From Bacteroides fragilis NCTC 9343 (GTDB lineage Bacteria > Bacteroidota > Bacteroidia > Bacteroidales > Bacteroidaceae), in contig NC_003228.3 in the NCBI RefSeq assembly GCF_000025985.1, forward strand, positions 248,001 through 312,000: a DNA stretch of 64,000 bases. Reading direction: 5' to 3'. This document shows, piece after piece, positions 28,679-37,545 of this stretch. The notes below the pieces were generated by a model. That model was not told the origin of the DNA and searched no databases. It saw nothing but the letters and a program-made list of their open reading frames with translations. Numbering within the stretch: the first letter of the stretch is position 1; each line of letters begins with the position of its first letter. A program made the translations under genes and the position numbers.

Positions 28679-29407
28679 ATGTTGCAAAAAACGGTTGGAA
28701 TCGTTCTTCATGTATTAAAGTATAACGATACATCGAATATCGTAGAGATGTATACTGAGTTGTCAGGGCGTGCGTCCTTTTTGGTCACCGTGCCTCGTTC
28801 TAAGAAGGCTACTGTCAAATCGGTGTTGTTTCAACCATTGGCTTTAATCGAATTTGAGGCAGATTACAGACCGAATACTTCACTTTTTAGAATTAAGGAG
28901 GCCAAATCTTTCAGTCCCTTTACTTCTATTCCCTATGATCCTTTTAAATCGGCTATCGCTCTTTTTCTCGCTGAATTTCTTTATCGTGCCATTCGTGAGG
29001 AGGCTGAGAACCGTCCGTTGTTTGCCTATTTACAACATTCTATATTATGGTTGGATACCTGTAAGATTAGTTTTGCTAATTTCCATCTGGTATTTCTGAT
29101 GCGTCTTTCACGCTTTTTGGGGCTGTACCCCAACCTGGACGATTATCATGCGGGTGACTATTTTGATATGTTGAATGCCACTTTTACGTCCGTTCGTCCT
29201 CAACTGCATTCTTCTTATATACAGCCCGATGAAGCCGGACGGTTGTTGCAGTTGATGCGTATGAATTATGAAACCATGCATCTTTTTGGAATGAACCGCA
29301 CAGAAAGAGCCCGTTGTCTGGCTATTATTAATGAATATTACCGGTTGCATCTTCCCGATTTTCCTATACTGAAATCACTGGATGTATTGAAGGAGCTGTT
29401 TGATTAG
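28679..29407 (+). CDS. recO: DNA repair protein RecO
   Basis: 242 residues from the ATG at 28679 ([19 protein letters not shown]), chosen because a consensus promoter overlaps the longer frame. RecO loads RecA onto SSB-covered single-stranded DNA, with RecR, in the RecF pathway. The N-terminal OB fold is recognisable by [21 protein letters not shown] followed by [17 protein letters not shown] and [17 protein letters not shown]. The C-terminal helical part contains [20 protein letters not shown]. The Cys4 zinc site of some RecO proteins is absent, as is common in this phylum. Single gene, ending at a strong hairpin. Confidence 0.93.
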   Translation: MLQKTVGIVLHVLKYNDTSNIVEMYTELSGRASFLVTVPRSKKATVKSVLFQPLALIEFEADYRPNTSLFRIKEAKSFSPFTSIPYDPFKSAIALFLAEFLYRAIREEAENRPLFAYLQHSILWLDTCKISFANFHLVFLMRLSRFLGLYPNLDDYHAGDYFDMLNATFTSVRPQLHSSYIQPDEAGRLLQLMRMNYETMHLFGMNRTERARCLAIINEYYRLHLPDFPILKSLDVLKELFD

Positions 29408-29460
29408 TGCTTCATGCATATTGGAGGGATATATATTATAGACAAGCCATAAACAAAATA

Positions 29461-29491
29461 CCCCGGATGCGAGTCTGGCTTGCATCCGGGG
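29461..29491. terminator. Terminator hairpin between recO and the YqeY-like gene
   Basis: A perfect 10-bp stem (ccccggatgc / gcatccgggg) with an 11-nt loop between convergent genes. On the minus strand it is followed by UAUUUUGUUU. It can serve both directions. Confidence 0.8.
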
Positions 29492-29516
29492 GTAGAAAGT
29501 ATTTCTGTTTTGAGAC

Positions 29517-29966
29517 TTATCCCAATAACTCTTTTACTTTAGCTGAGATCGCGCGTCCTTCGGCCAATCCTGCCAGTTTTTTAGAAGCGACTCCCATTAC
29601 TTTTCCCATGTCTTTGCCGCTGGTAGCACCTACTTCAGCAATAATTTCTTTCAGTGCGGCTTCCAATTCTTCGGCACTCATCTGCTTAGGCAGATAAGTT
29701 TCCATAACTTGCACCTGAGCCAATTCTGCATCAGCTAAGTCCTGACGACCTTGTCCTATATATATTTCTGCGGCATCCTTACCTTGTTTTACCAGTTTTT
29801 GCACGATTTTCAGTGCATCTGCATCTGTAAGGGTGTCATTAGCTCCCGGAGCTGTTTTAGCTTCCAAAAAGAACTTTTTTACATTTCTGAGAGTTTCGAG
29901 AGCTACTTTATCTTTCGCTTTCATTGCGTTTTTAATGTCTTCGCTGACTCTTTCGAATAAATCCAT
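29517..29966 (-). CDS. GatB/YqeY domain protein
   Basis: 149 residues. It has the standard YqeY organisation: MDLFERVSEDIKNAMKAKDK, then LETLRNVKKFFLEA, VQKLVKQGKDAAEIYIGQGR, ETYLPKQMSAEELEAALKEI and a final SGKDMGKVMGVASKKLAG. This domain also forms the tail of the GatB subunit of the Asp/Glu-tRNA amidotransferase, where it helps bind tRNA. The stand-alone version has no proven function. It lies 74 bp downstream of ftsZ on the same strand with no clear terminator between, so it may be the last gene of the division cluster transcript. Confidence 0.92.
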   Translation of the reverse strand: MDLFERVSEDIKNAMKAKDKVALETLRNVKKFFLEAKTAPGANDTLTDADALKIVQKLVKQGKDAAEIYIGQGRQDLADAELAQVQVMETYLPKQMSAEELEAALKEIIAEVGATSGKDMGKVMGVASKKLAGLAEGRAISAKVKELLG

Positions 29967-30040
29967 GATGTTATTATGATTTAACGATTTACGGTTTACA
30001 ATTGGTAAATCCGGGTTAATGATTCGATATTTTACTTTAA

Positions 30041-31351
30041 TTAAAATGTGATAACTCCACTGTCATCTATAGCCTCTTCTGTTGCTATCTCTTCTTCCAG
30101 TGCGGCTTTTGCTTTGATTTTACCCAAAGTTGTTTTGTCGCGTAAGTAAGTAGGAGAGTCCTCTACCATGGCGATGATGTCATCGTTATCCAGGTCTTCT
30201 GCATTGAAGAGATAGATATGCCGGCGTTTACGCAGATTGCGTGTTCCGATTCCACTGGCACTTTCACCGTATGCTTTGCGGATGCGCTCTTTGTTCTTCT
30301 CCTTCTCTTCTTCCAGTTGCAACTGTCGCTCTTCTTCTTCCTGACTGCGTTTTTCGTGCAGGTCGTCCATGCCCGGTACGTCTTCTACACCGAAACCGGT
30401 AGCCAATACGGTGATCTTTACTTTCGTATCCAGTGAGTTGTCCATAGCTACACCCCAGATCACTTCCACACCTTCGCGGAATTTGCTCATGAACTCGTGT
30501 ACTTCGTTCATTTCTTCCATCATCAATTCGGAAGCAGGACAGAAGGAGACGTTCAGCATTACCTTCTTGGCGTTGAAAATATCATTATTATTGAGCAGAG
30601 GTGAATGCAGTGCATCGTCTATTGCTTTGGTCACACGGTTTTCTCCTTCGCCGAATCCGGTACTCATGATGGCTACACCGCCGTCCTTGAGAATCGTTTT
30701 CACATCTGCAAAGTCCAGGTTGACCGTACCTCGCATGGTGATAATTTCGGCTATGCTCTTGGCTGCGATTGATAGCGTATCATCTGCCTTGCCGAATGCA
30801 TTCATAAAAGTCAGGTCGGAGTAGATTTCACGCAGGCGTTCGTTGTTGATCACCAGCAAAGCATCTACATGTTGTGCGATGCGTTCTACACCGTCCAGAG
30901 CCTGAATAATTTTCTTTTCGCCTTCAAAAATGAAAGGGATGGTAACGATTCCGACAGTCAGGATGTCCATCTCTTTAGCGATACGGGCGATGACGGGAGC
31001 GGCTCCGGTTCCGGTTCCTCCACCCATTCCGGCAGTGATAAACACCATTTTGGTACCATCGTTCAGCAGAGTTTTGATGTCTTCGATGCTCTCTTCGGCA
31101 GCATCACGTGCACGCTCCGGACGGTTTCCGGCACCGAGTCCTTGTGTGATGGAACGTCCCAGTTGCAGTTTGACCGGTACGGGAGACTCAGCCAATGCTT
31201 GGTTGTCGGTATTGCAGAGAACGAATGTTACGTCGTGTATGCCTTCCCGGTACATGTGGTTGACGGCGTTACCTCCACCACCTCCTACACCAATCACTTT
31301 GATGATTTTCGGTGAATCTGTAGGGAAATCGAATTGTACTATCTCGTCCAT
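30041..31351 (-). CDS. ftsZ: Cell division GTPase FtsZ
   Basis: Tubulin-like GTPase of 436 residues forming the division ring. N-terminal IKVIGVGGGGGNAVNHMY, the GTP-binding signature MGGGTGTGAAPVIA, and the T7 synergy loop in NLDFADVKTIL are intact. The C-terminal region differs from the E. coli layout. A charged linker (EEERQLQLEEEKEKNKERIRK) leads to RKRRHIYLF, then DSPTYLRDKTTLG resembles the FtsA-binding peptide. About 30 acidic residues ending GVITF follow that peptide. It starts 26 bp after ftsA. Confidence 0.98.
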   Translation of the reverse strand: MDEIVQFDFPTDSPKIIKVIGVGGGGGNAVNHMYREGIHDVTFVLCNTDNQALAESPVPVKLQLGRSITQGLGAGNRPERARDAAEESIEDIKTLLNDGTKMVFITAGMGGGTGTGAAPVIARIAKEMDILTVGIVTIPFIFEGEKKIIQALDGVERIAQHVDALLVINNERLREIYSDLTFMNAFGKADDTLSIAAKSIAEIITMRGTVNLDFADVKTILKDGGVAIMSTGFGEGENRVTKAIDDALHSPLLNNNDIFNAKKVMLNVSFCPASELMMEEMNEVHEFMSKFREGVEVIWGVAMDNSLDTKVKITVLATGFGVEDVPGMDDLHEKRSQEEEERQLQLEEEKEKNKERIRKAYGESASGIGTRNLRKRRHIYLFNAEDLDNDDIIAMVEDSPTYLRDKTTLGKIKAKAALEEEIATEEAIDDSGVITF

Positions 31352-31377
31352 ATTATATTGTATTATGAATTATCACT

Positions 31378-32808
31378 TTATTTCATATCTTCGTCAGAGA
31401 AAATTTCATTAGAGAGTTTGTCGAAAGTCGATTTAAACCAGTTAGGTTTATTTCTTCTCTCTTCTTCCCTTCTTTTCTTCTCTTCCAGCTTGCGTTGCTT
31501 TTCTTCTTCTTTCCGCTTTTTCTCTTCTTCTTCTTTCTTCTTCTTGGCAGCGCGGGCAGCGGCTTCCTGTTCCTTCAGACTTTCGTCTTCTTCAAACATG
31601 TTCACCGGTTCGGGCTGGGGCTGAGGTTGTATATGCGGCTGTGGAGCGGGTGTTTCCAATAAACAACAGTTTTCGTTGCCCGCAATAAGCAGTCCGAATA
31701 AGGTGTTTTGTGTACCGTCTTTCTTCACAACGTCTTCGTCTGCATGGATGGTATTGCGTACGAAACGTGCGTTTCTCACCTTCTCTATTTTACTCCGTTT
31801 GCGTAGAACCTCGTCCAGGTCTTTCAGGTTGGCGGCCCCTCCGGTGATGATGAGTCCGGCCAGAAGTTTGTCGTCATATCCCGAAAGTTGAATCTGATTC
31901 CATACGTTCGCGATAATCTCTTCGGTACGTGCCTCGATGATATTATTCAGTTTACCTAACTCTATCGTTCTATTTCCGTCTTCCAATTGGCAAGTAGCAG
32001 GTTCTTCGCCTTCTTCCTCTTCGTAGAAAGCATTGCCATATCTGATTTTCAAACGTTCGGCCTCTTCTTCTTCCATCTGAAGAGAGACGAGGTCATGGGT
32101 AATACTGTTTCCTCCTAGCGGCAGCACAGTGAGGAAGCGGAGGATATTATTCTTATAAATGGAAATGGTAGATGTGTCGGCACCAAAGTCGATCAGTGCG
32201 CAGCCGGAGCGTCTTTCACTTTCCGTCAGTACTGCATCGGCAGTAACCAGAGGTGAGATCAATAGGTCTGCTATTTCTATTTTAGCCTGTTCGAAGCAGC
32301 GTTCCAGATTTTTCTTGAGCGAAGCACGTGCTACAATATTCAGAAAACGCCCTTCAATGTGGCTTCCGGCTACACCGACAGGGTCGGCTTGAAGATTGTT
32401 TCCTATTTTGTATTCTTGTGGAGCAACGTCCAGTATATCCATATCGATCAGTGGTATCTCGAGGTTCTCATCACAGATTGAGTCGACCAGTTCCTGAGAA
32501 ATAATAGTTTCTTCTTCAAGATCGCGACTTACCACATTGCGCACCGTACGGAGCGATTGTCCGCCGATACCCACATAGATCTTGGCAATTGAGTTATTGA
32601 GAGCCCCCTCCAGTTTATTGATGATTGAAGTCAGGCTTTGTGCCGTTTTATCCAGATTATAGATCACTCCTTTCCGGATGAAAGAAGACGAATCCTCCCT
32701 GGCATAAGCTAATACCTGTATACTTCCATCACTATTCTTCTTTCCGGCTATACCGGCTATCTTCGATGAACCCAGTTCAATAGCGGCGATAAAATCTGTT
32801 GTTGCCAT
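31378..32808 (-). CDS. ftsA: Cell division protein FtsA
   Basis: Actin-like ATPase of 476 residues that tethers FtsZ to the membrane. N-terminal FIAAIELGSSKIAGIAG and CALIDFGADTSTISIYKN are the phosphate-binding loops; LAGLIITGGAANLKDLD is the adenosine loop. After the core (about residue 390) there is a run of about 45 residues of nearly pure K/E/R that should form a single charged helix, then the amphipathic membrane-targeting helix WFKSTFDKLSNEIF at the end. In E. coli the linker is short. It starts 76 bp after ftsQ. Confidence 0.96.
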   Translation of the reverse strand: MATTDFIAAIELGSSKIAGIAGKKNSDGSIQVLAYAREDSSSFIRKGVIYNLDKTAQSLTSIINKLEGALNNSIAKIYVGIGGQSLRTVRNVVSRDLEEETIISQELVDSICDENLEIPLIDMDILDVAPQEYKIGNNLQADPVGVAGSHIEGRFLNIVARASLKKNLERCFEQAKIEIADLLISPLVTADAVLTESERRSGCALIDFGADTSTISIYKNNILRFLTVLPLGGNSITHDLVSLQMEEEEAERLKIRYGNAFYEEEEGEEPATCQLEDGNRTIELGKLNNIIEARTEEIIANVWNQIQLSGYDDKLLAGLIITGGAANLKDLDEVLRKRSKIEKVRNARFVRNTIHADEDVVKKDGTQNTLFGLLIAGNENCCLLETPAPQPHIQPQPQPEPVNMFEEDESLKEQEAAARAAKKKKEEEEKKRKEEEKQRKLEEKKRREEERRNKPNWFKSTFDKLSNEIFSDEDMK

Positions 32809-32884
32809 ATAAAATCCTATTTTATTCCCTTTCGTATTATAGACTTATCTCTTTAACACAAAGGTACGTTTAGCTGTTTACAAA

Positions 32885-33625
32885 TTATTGTTTCTTTTTT
32901 GTGCAGATAATCTGATTTCCAAATTCCAGGCTGATACGCGAATATTTATTCCATCCCACCTGGTTGAGCCCTTTTTCGTAAAAGGTCTTCAAGCGTTTCA
33001 GTTTATCCTCAAAATGTTCCAGTTTACCCAAATAGATAATATGATTGCCTACCCGGGGAACCAATTCGATTTCTTTTCCGGGCAGCACGTTAATCTGTAC
33101 AATCTGGGCTTCCCAGAACGGATTGTTTTGCAAAAATACACCAAACTTATATAAATCCTTCATTGCAAACGACTTTTCTACATTTCCGGTGACAATTGCC
33201 CGGTGTGCTACGCATTTTGCATCGGGCGGCATCATTTTTCCTTTGTTATCCAAATAGTAGTTTTCACCGTTGCTGCTCATGATGTGGAGAATCGGTACGC
33301 GTTGGGTTACTTCCACGCAAATTTTGCCGTTTGGCGTTTTATAGCATTGAGCTTCATTGATGAGTGGATGTTTATCCAACTCTTTTTCCAATGTTTTGGT
33401 GTGTACCCGGTCCATTTTCTTTCCAACGGGATAAATGCCTTTCTTCTGCAGGATGGCAGCCACCTCGTTCTTGGTAACGAAACCGGCATTGAGTGTATCC
33501 TTGATCACTAATTCCATGTCACGGCATACCTGATGGGCAGGTTTGTCGTTGAACACTGTCACAGCTGCTATAAGGTAGGCTATGAGAAGTAACATGACGA
33601 TGGTCAGAAGAATTCTTTTTATCAT
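32885..33625 (-). CDS. ftsQ: Cell division protein FtsQ/DivIB
   Basis: 246 residues with one N-terminal membrane helix (about 3-22, KRILLTIVMLLLIAYLIAAV), a periplasmic POTRA domain (about 40-115, KNEVAAILQKKGIYPVG to ICVEVTQRVPILHI) and a beta domain that contacts FtsB/FtsL (YYLDNKGKMMPPDA). It belongs to the divisome and lies in the expected place between murC and ftsA. Sequence conservation is low, as usual; location and architecture carry the call. Confidence 0.92.
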   Translation of the reverse strand: MIKRILLTIVMLLLIAYLIAAVTVFNDKPAHQVCRDMELVIKDTLNAGFVTKNEVAAILQKKGIYPVGKKMDRVHTKTLEKELDKHPLINEAQCYKTPNGKICVEVTQRVPILHIMSSNGENYYLDNKGKMMPPDAKCVAHRAIVTGNVEKSFAMKDLYKFGVFLQNNPFWEAQIVQINVLPGKEIELVPRVGNHIIYLGKLEHFEDKLKRLKTFYEKGLNQVGWNKYSRISLEFGNQIICTKKKQ

Positions 33626-33656
33626 AAGGAAATTTATTGTTTTGACGATTTACAAA

Positions 33657-35051
33657 TTAATTGTCCGAAGGAACCATTCTTCGGGACAATAAGTCACAAA
33701 TACCCGGAACATAGTTGTCTATGTCTCCTGCTCCCAATGTAATTAATACTTCGATATGTTTTGCTTTCAGTACATCGAGTATTTCTTCTTTCTTGCACAT
33801 GCTTTTTTCAATACCCGGACGTAGGTTGTCATATATCAGCCGGCTGCTTACTCCCGGAATAGGTTGCTCGCGCGCCGGATAGATATCTACCAGTATCACT
33901 TCATCGAGTAAAGACAGACTGTCGGCAAAATCTTTGTAGAAGTCGCGGGTACGGGTATAGAGGTGTGGCTGAAAAACCGCAGTGATCTTTTTGTCCCGGT
34001 ACAACTCACGCATGGACATCACGCTTTGTTTAATCTCGGATGGATGATGTGCGTAGTCACTCAGGAATACAATCCGGTTATTCTTGATTTTAAAGTCGAA
34101 CCGGCGGTCCACACCCCGGAAACTGGCCATTCCCTGTTTGATCTCTTCAGGTGTGACTCCGTTAAGGTGGGCAAGTGCCATCGCAGCGACACCATTCTCT
34201 ATATTTATACTTACCGGTACTCCTAGCTGAATGTTGTCGATACGAATGTCAGGCCCTACGAAGTCAATGAAGATTTCTCCGTTTCCGATGCGAATGTTCT
34301 CAGCATGAAAGTCTCCCTCGTCACGTGAGTAAGTATACATCTTCACTCCCTCTTTCACTTTCGGCTGTAGGGAAATGCCTTTGCGGATAATCAGTGCTCC
34401 TCCGGGCTGAATCAGTGTGGTGTAGTGTTCAAAGCTTTCCAGATAAGCCTGTTCGGTGCCATAAATATCCAGATGATCCGGATCGGTTGCGGTAATGACA
34501 GACATATAAGGAGACAACCAATGGAATGAACGGTCAAATTCGTCTGCTTCAATCACCGTATAAGGGCTGGTTGAAGAGAGTAGTAGATTCGTTCCGTAAT
34601 TTTTGGAAATACCTCCCAGAAAAGCAGTACAACCTACATGTGACTGATGAAACAAGTGGGCCGTCATCGTTGAGGTAGTGGTTTTACCATGTGTGCCGGC
34701 TACACAAAGTCCTTTGCTGGAACGGGTAATGGTGCCCAGTACTTGTGCACGTTTCTGTATTTCGAATCCATTATCACGGAAGTAAGTTAATTCGGCATGT
34801 TCCTGAGGTACGGCAGGGGTCAGGACTACCAATGTGGTAGCTTTGTCTTTGCAAGCCTCCGGTATGAGATCGATATTCTCTTCGTAATGGATCTGTGCTC
34901 CTTCTTCTATAAGATGTTGAGTCAGTTCACTGGGAGTACGGTCATAGCCTGCCACTACTTTTCCTTTAGAAAGAAAATAGCGGACGAGGGCACTCATTCC
35001 GATACCGCCTGCCCCGACAAAATATACAGATTGAATCGTTTCTATATTCAT
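33657..35051 (-). CDS. murC: UDP-N-acetylmuramate--L-alanine ligase
   Basis: Cytoplasmic Mur ligase of 464 residues that adds L-Ala to UDP-MurNAc. The N-terminal UDP-binding fold has SVYFVGAGGIGMSALVRYF, and the ATP loop is AGTHGKTTTSTMTA. ATDPDHLDIYGT is the central-domain motif and LSDYAHHPSEIKQSV the C-terminal-domain motif diagnostic for MurC. Length is normal. It overlaps murG by 4 bp. Confidence 0.97.
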   Translation of the reverse strand: MNIETIQSVYFVGAGGIGMSALVRYFLSKGKVVAGYDRTPSELTQHLIEEGAQIHYEENIDLIPEACKDKATTLVVLTPAVPQEHAELTYFRDNGFEIQKRAQVLGTITRSSKGLCVAGTHGKTTTSTMTAHLFHQSHVGCTAFLGGISKNYGTNLLLSSTSPYTVIEADEFDRSFHWLSPYMSVITATDPDHLDIYGTEQAYLESFEHYTTLIQPGGALIIRKGISLQPKVKEGVKMYTYSRDEGDFHAENIRIGNGEIFIDFVGPDIRIDNIQLGVPVSINIENGVAAMALAHLNGVTPEEIKQGMASFRGVDRRFDFKIKNNRIVFLSDYAHHPSEIKQSVMSMRELYRDKKITAVFQPHLYTRTRDFYKDFADSLSLLDEVILVDIYPAREQPIPGVSSRLIYDNLRPGIEKSMCKKEEILDVLKAKHIEVLITLGAGDIDNYVPGICDLLSRRMVPSDN

Positions 35052-36190
35052 GATTGTTGCGCTAATTTTATAACTTCTTTTGCAATAACGACAGCAGAAT
35101 CCGGTAAAGCCAGATGTGCAATGTTTTCACTGAGTTCGCTCAGCTTCTCGGCATTGGCGATCGTTTCCAGTGCTACCGGTAATAGTTTGTTTTCTGCTTC
35201 CGCATCCTTTACGTAGATGGCTGCTTGTTTATTCACCAAAGCCAAAGCATTTTTGGTTTGATGGTCTTCTGCCACATTAGGAGACGGAACCAGGATAACG
35301 GGCTTATTCAGCAGGCAGAACTCGGAAATAGACCCTGCACCGGCACGTGAAATAACCAGGTCGGCAGCAGCATAAGCGGCAGCCATATCTTTGATAAAGT
35401 CCGTTACAAACAGATTGGGTATCTCTCCCGCTGCTTTTACAGCTTCTGTCACTTGTTGATGATAAATCTTTCCCGTTTGCCAGATGAACTGCACGTCTGT
35501 AGTCCGGCGAATCAGTTGCAATCCCGCAATCAATGTGTTATTGATGGTGCGTGCCCCCAGGCTTCCACCCAAAATCAGAATGGTCTTCTTTTCCGGATTC
35601 AGCCCGAAAGAACGAATAGCCTGTTCACGTTCCGGTTTTTCCGCCAGCAGATTCTGACGTACCGGGTTACCTGTCATAATGATTTTATTGGCAGGAAAGA
35701 ATTTCTCCATTCCGTCATACGCCACACAAATTCTTCGTGCTTTCTGTGCCAATAGTTTATTGGTTACTCCGGCGTATGAATTCTGCTCTTGTATTAAAGT
35801 AGGTACTCCCATCATTCCCGCCATTTTTAAAGTAGGACCGCTTGCATATCCGCCTACTCCTACTGCTACCTGAGGACGGAATTGCCGGATAATGTTTCGT
35901 GCTTTCCATTGGCTGCGTACCAATTTTAATAATACGGCGACATTTTTCCACAGATGTTTACGATCGAATCCTGCTACAGGCAATCCGATAATCTGATAGC
36001 CTGCATCCGGTACTCGTTGCATTTCCATTCTGCCTTCGGCTCCTACAAACAGGATTTGTGCATCGGGACGTAACTCTTTTATGGCGTTTGCAATGGATAC
36101 GGCCGGAAAGATATGCCCTCCGGTACCACCACCGCTGATGATGACTCTTAAGGCATCACCCTGTCCTTCTTTATTATTTTCTTTATTCAT
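35048..36190 (-). CDS. murG: UDP-GlcNAc--lipid I N-acetylglucosaminyltransferase
   Basis: Membrane-associated GT28 transferase of about 380 residues making lipid II. Motifs are RVIISGGGTGGHIFPAVSIA, VAVGVGGYASGPTLKMAG, ILILGGSLGARTINN and SRAGAGSISEFCLLNKPVILVP. I start at MNKENNKEG (36190), one base after the ftsW stop, instead of the in-frame ATG at 36214, which lies inside ftsW and adds eight unconserved residues. It overlaps murC by 4 bp. Confidence 0.96.
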   Translation of the reverse strand: MNKENNKEGQGDALRVIISGGGTGGHIFPAVSIANAIKELRPDAQILFVGAEGRMEMQRVPDAGYQIIGLPVAGFDRKHLWKNVAVLLKLVRSQWKARNIIRQFRPQVAVGVGGYASGPTLKMAGMMGVPTLIQEQNSYAGVTNKLLAQKARRICVAYDGMEKFFPANKIIMTGNPVRQNLLAEKPEREQAIRSFGLNPEKKTILILGGSLGARTINNTLIAGLQLIRRTTDVQFIWQTGKIYHQQVTEAVKAAGEIPNLFVTDFIKDMAAAYAAADLVISRAGAGSISEFCLLNKPVILVPSPNVAEDHQTKNALALVNKQAAIYVKDAEAENKLLPVALETIANAEKLSELSENIAHLALPDSAVVIAKEVIKLAQQS

Positions 36191-36191
36191 A

Positions 36192-37487
36192 TTACTCTTC
36201 AAATTTAGCATCACTGTTTAAAACCTCTGCTGTAGGTTCGGCCGCAGTCTGTGCCTCGCTTGCAATCGTCTCATTTCCTTCACTCTGGGTGAGCAGAGGA
36301 GCAGGATTTTCTTTTTTCTCTTCCAGATAAGCGGTATAGCGGCTGACACTCAGTATCATGCCAATGTAGGCACAGTTGATCAGTGTACTTGTACCTCCTT
36401 TACTGATTAGCGGTAAAGGTTGTCCTGTTACAGGAAATAGTCCGACGGCTACCATCATGTTCAATATGGCTTGTGATACCAACATCAAGGCAATACCCAT
36501 GACGAGGAATGCCGGGAATGTACGTTCGCACTTTTGGGCGATTCGGCCTGTCCGGACCAATAGCCAGATGTAGAGTATGACTACAAAGGCGCCTCCTACC
36601 AGCCCCAACTCTTCAATGATAATGGCAAAGATGAAATCGGAGAATGCCTGGCTCAGGAAGTCACGCTGAATGGAATTTCCCGGTGCCTTACCTATCACGT
36701 TACTGGTAGCGATGGCAATGCGTGCATGAGCTATCTGGGCATCTTTGTCAATATCGAATTTGGCTGCCGGAACTTCTTCTTTCTCCGTAAAGTTGGTAAT
36801 ACGACTTTTCCAAGTGTCAAACCGGTGGAGGAACGGGATATCGGTATCCTTCGGTATGGCCAGCAAAAATACTGCTCCCAGACAGCCAACCAATGCCAGA
36901 CCGCCCAATAACATGGCTAACTTCTTGAATGCAACACGTCCGATGAACATCATCAATACTACTACTCCGAACAACAGCATAGCTGTCGAAAGGTTTTCAG
37001 GAGCGATAAGCATACATACCAGTCCGGTCAGTATCATGATATACTTAAAAGCTTTCGGATTGGCCCCTTCATCATCCTGCTTTTTGGATAGAATGAAAGA
37101 AACCGCGATGATTACTGCCATCTTGGCCAGTTCTGAAGGCTGGAACTGTAACCCCATAAAACTCATCCAGCGGGCGGCTCCGTTCACACGGTCACCTGTG
37201 ATGACTCCCATCAAAGTTACGAAAGCCAGCAATACTACCGAAATAGGGTAGAGGAAAACCGGAAACACCTGAAACCACTTATAAGGGATGTTGTGCATCA
37301 GGACCACTACGACCGCACCTACCATCAGGATGATGGAATGTTGTGTGATGGGTCCCCAGTGGTCGCCACTTTTATAAGTCAGCGTACTGGCAGCACTAAA
37401 CACCTCTATGATAGAGATGAGGCAGAGGCAAAGGAAAATAATCCAGATTACCTTATCACCTTTGAATATGTTCTTTAATAGATCCAC
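36192..37487 (-). CDS. ftsW: Lipid II polymerase/division protein FtsW (SEDS family)
   Basis: 431 residues with about ten membrane helices. The glycosyltransferase works with the FtsI-type PBP to build septal peptidoglycan. SEDS motifs include WMSFMGLQFQPSELAKMAVI, the segment DFIFAIIIEELGLVGGAFV and FPVTGQPLPLISKGGTSTL. The last 40 residues are a cytoplasmic Glu/Ala/Thr-rich tail (ENPAPLLTQSEGNETIASEA). It sits between murD and murG. RodA is possible by family, but the cluster position favours FtsW. Confidence 0.95.
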   Translation of the reverse strand: MDLLKNIFKGDKVIWIIFLCLCLISIIEVFSAASTLTYKSGDHWGPITQHSIILMVGAVVVVLMHNIPYKWFQVFPVFLYPISVVLLAFVTLMGVITGDRVNGAARWMSFMGLQFQPSELAKMAVIIAVSFILSKKQDDEGANPKAFKYIMILTGLVCMLIAPENLSTAMLLFGVVVLMMFIGRVAFKKLAMLLGGLALVGCLGAVFLLAIPKDTDIPFLHRFDTWKSRITNFTEKEEVPAAKFDIDKDAQIAHARIAIATSNVIGKAPGNSIQRDFLSQAFSDFIFAIIIEELGLVGGAFVVILYIWLLVRTGRIAQKCERTFPAFLVMGIALMLVSQAILNMMVAVGLFPVTGQPLPLISKGGTSTLINCAYIGMILSVSRYTAYLEEKKENPAPLLTQSEGNETIASEAQTAAEPTAEVLNSDAKFEE

Positions 37488-37545
37488 TGCTTTAAGTTTT
37501 TAGCTCTTCGGAGCCTGAACCTTTTATGGCTCAGGACTCTGATTT

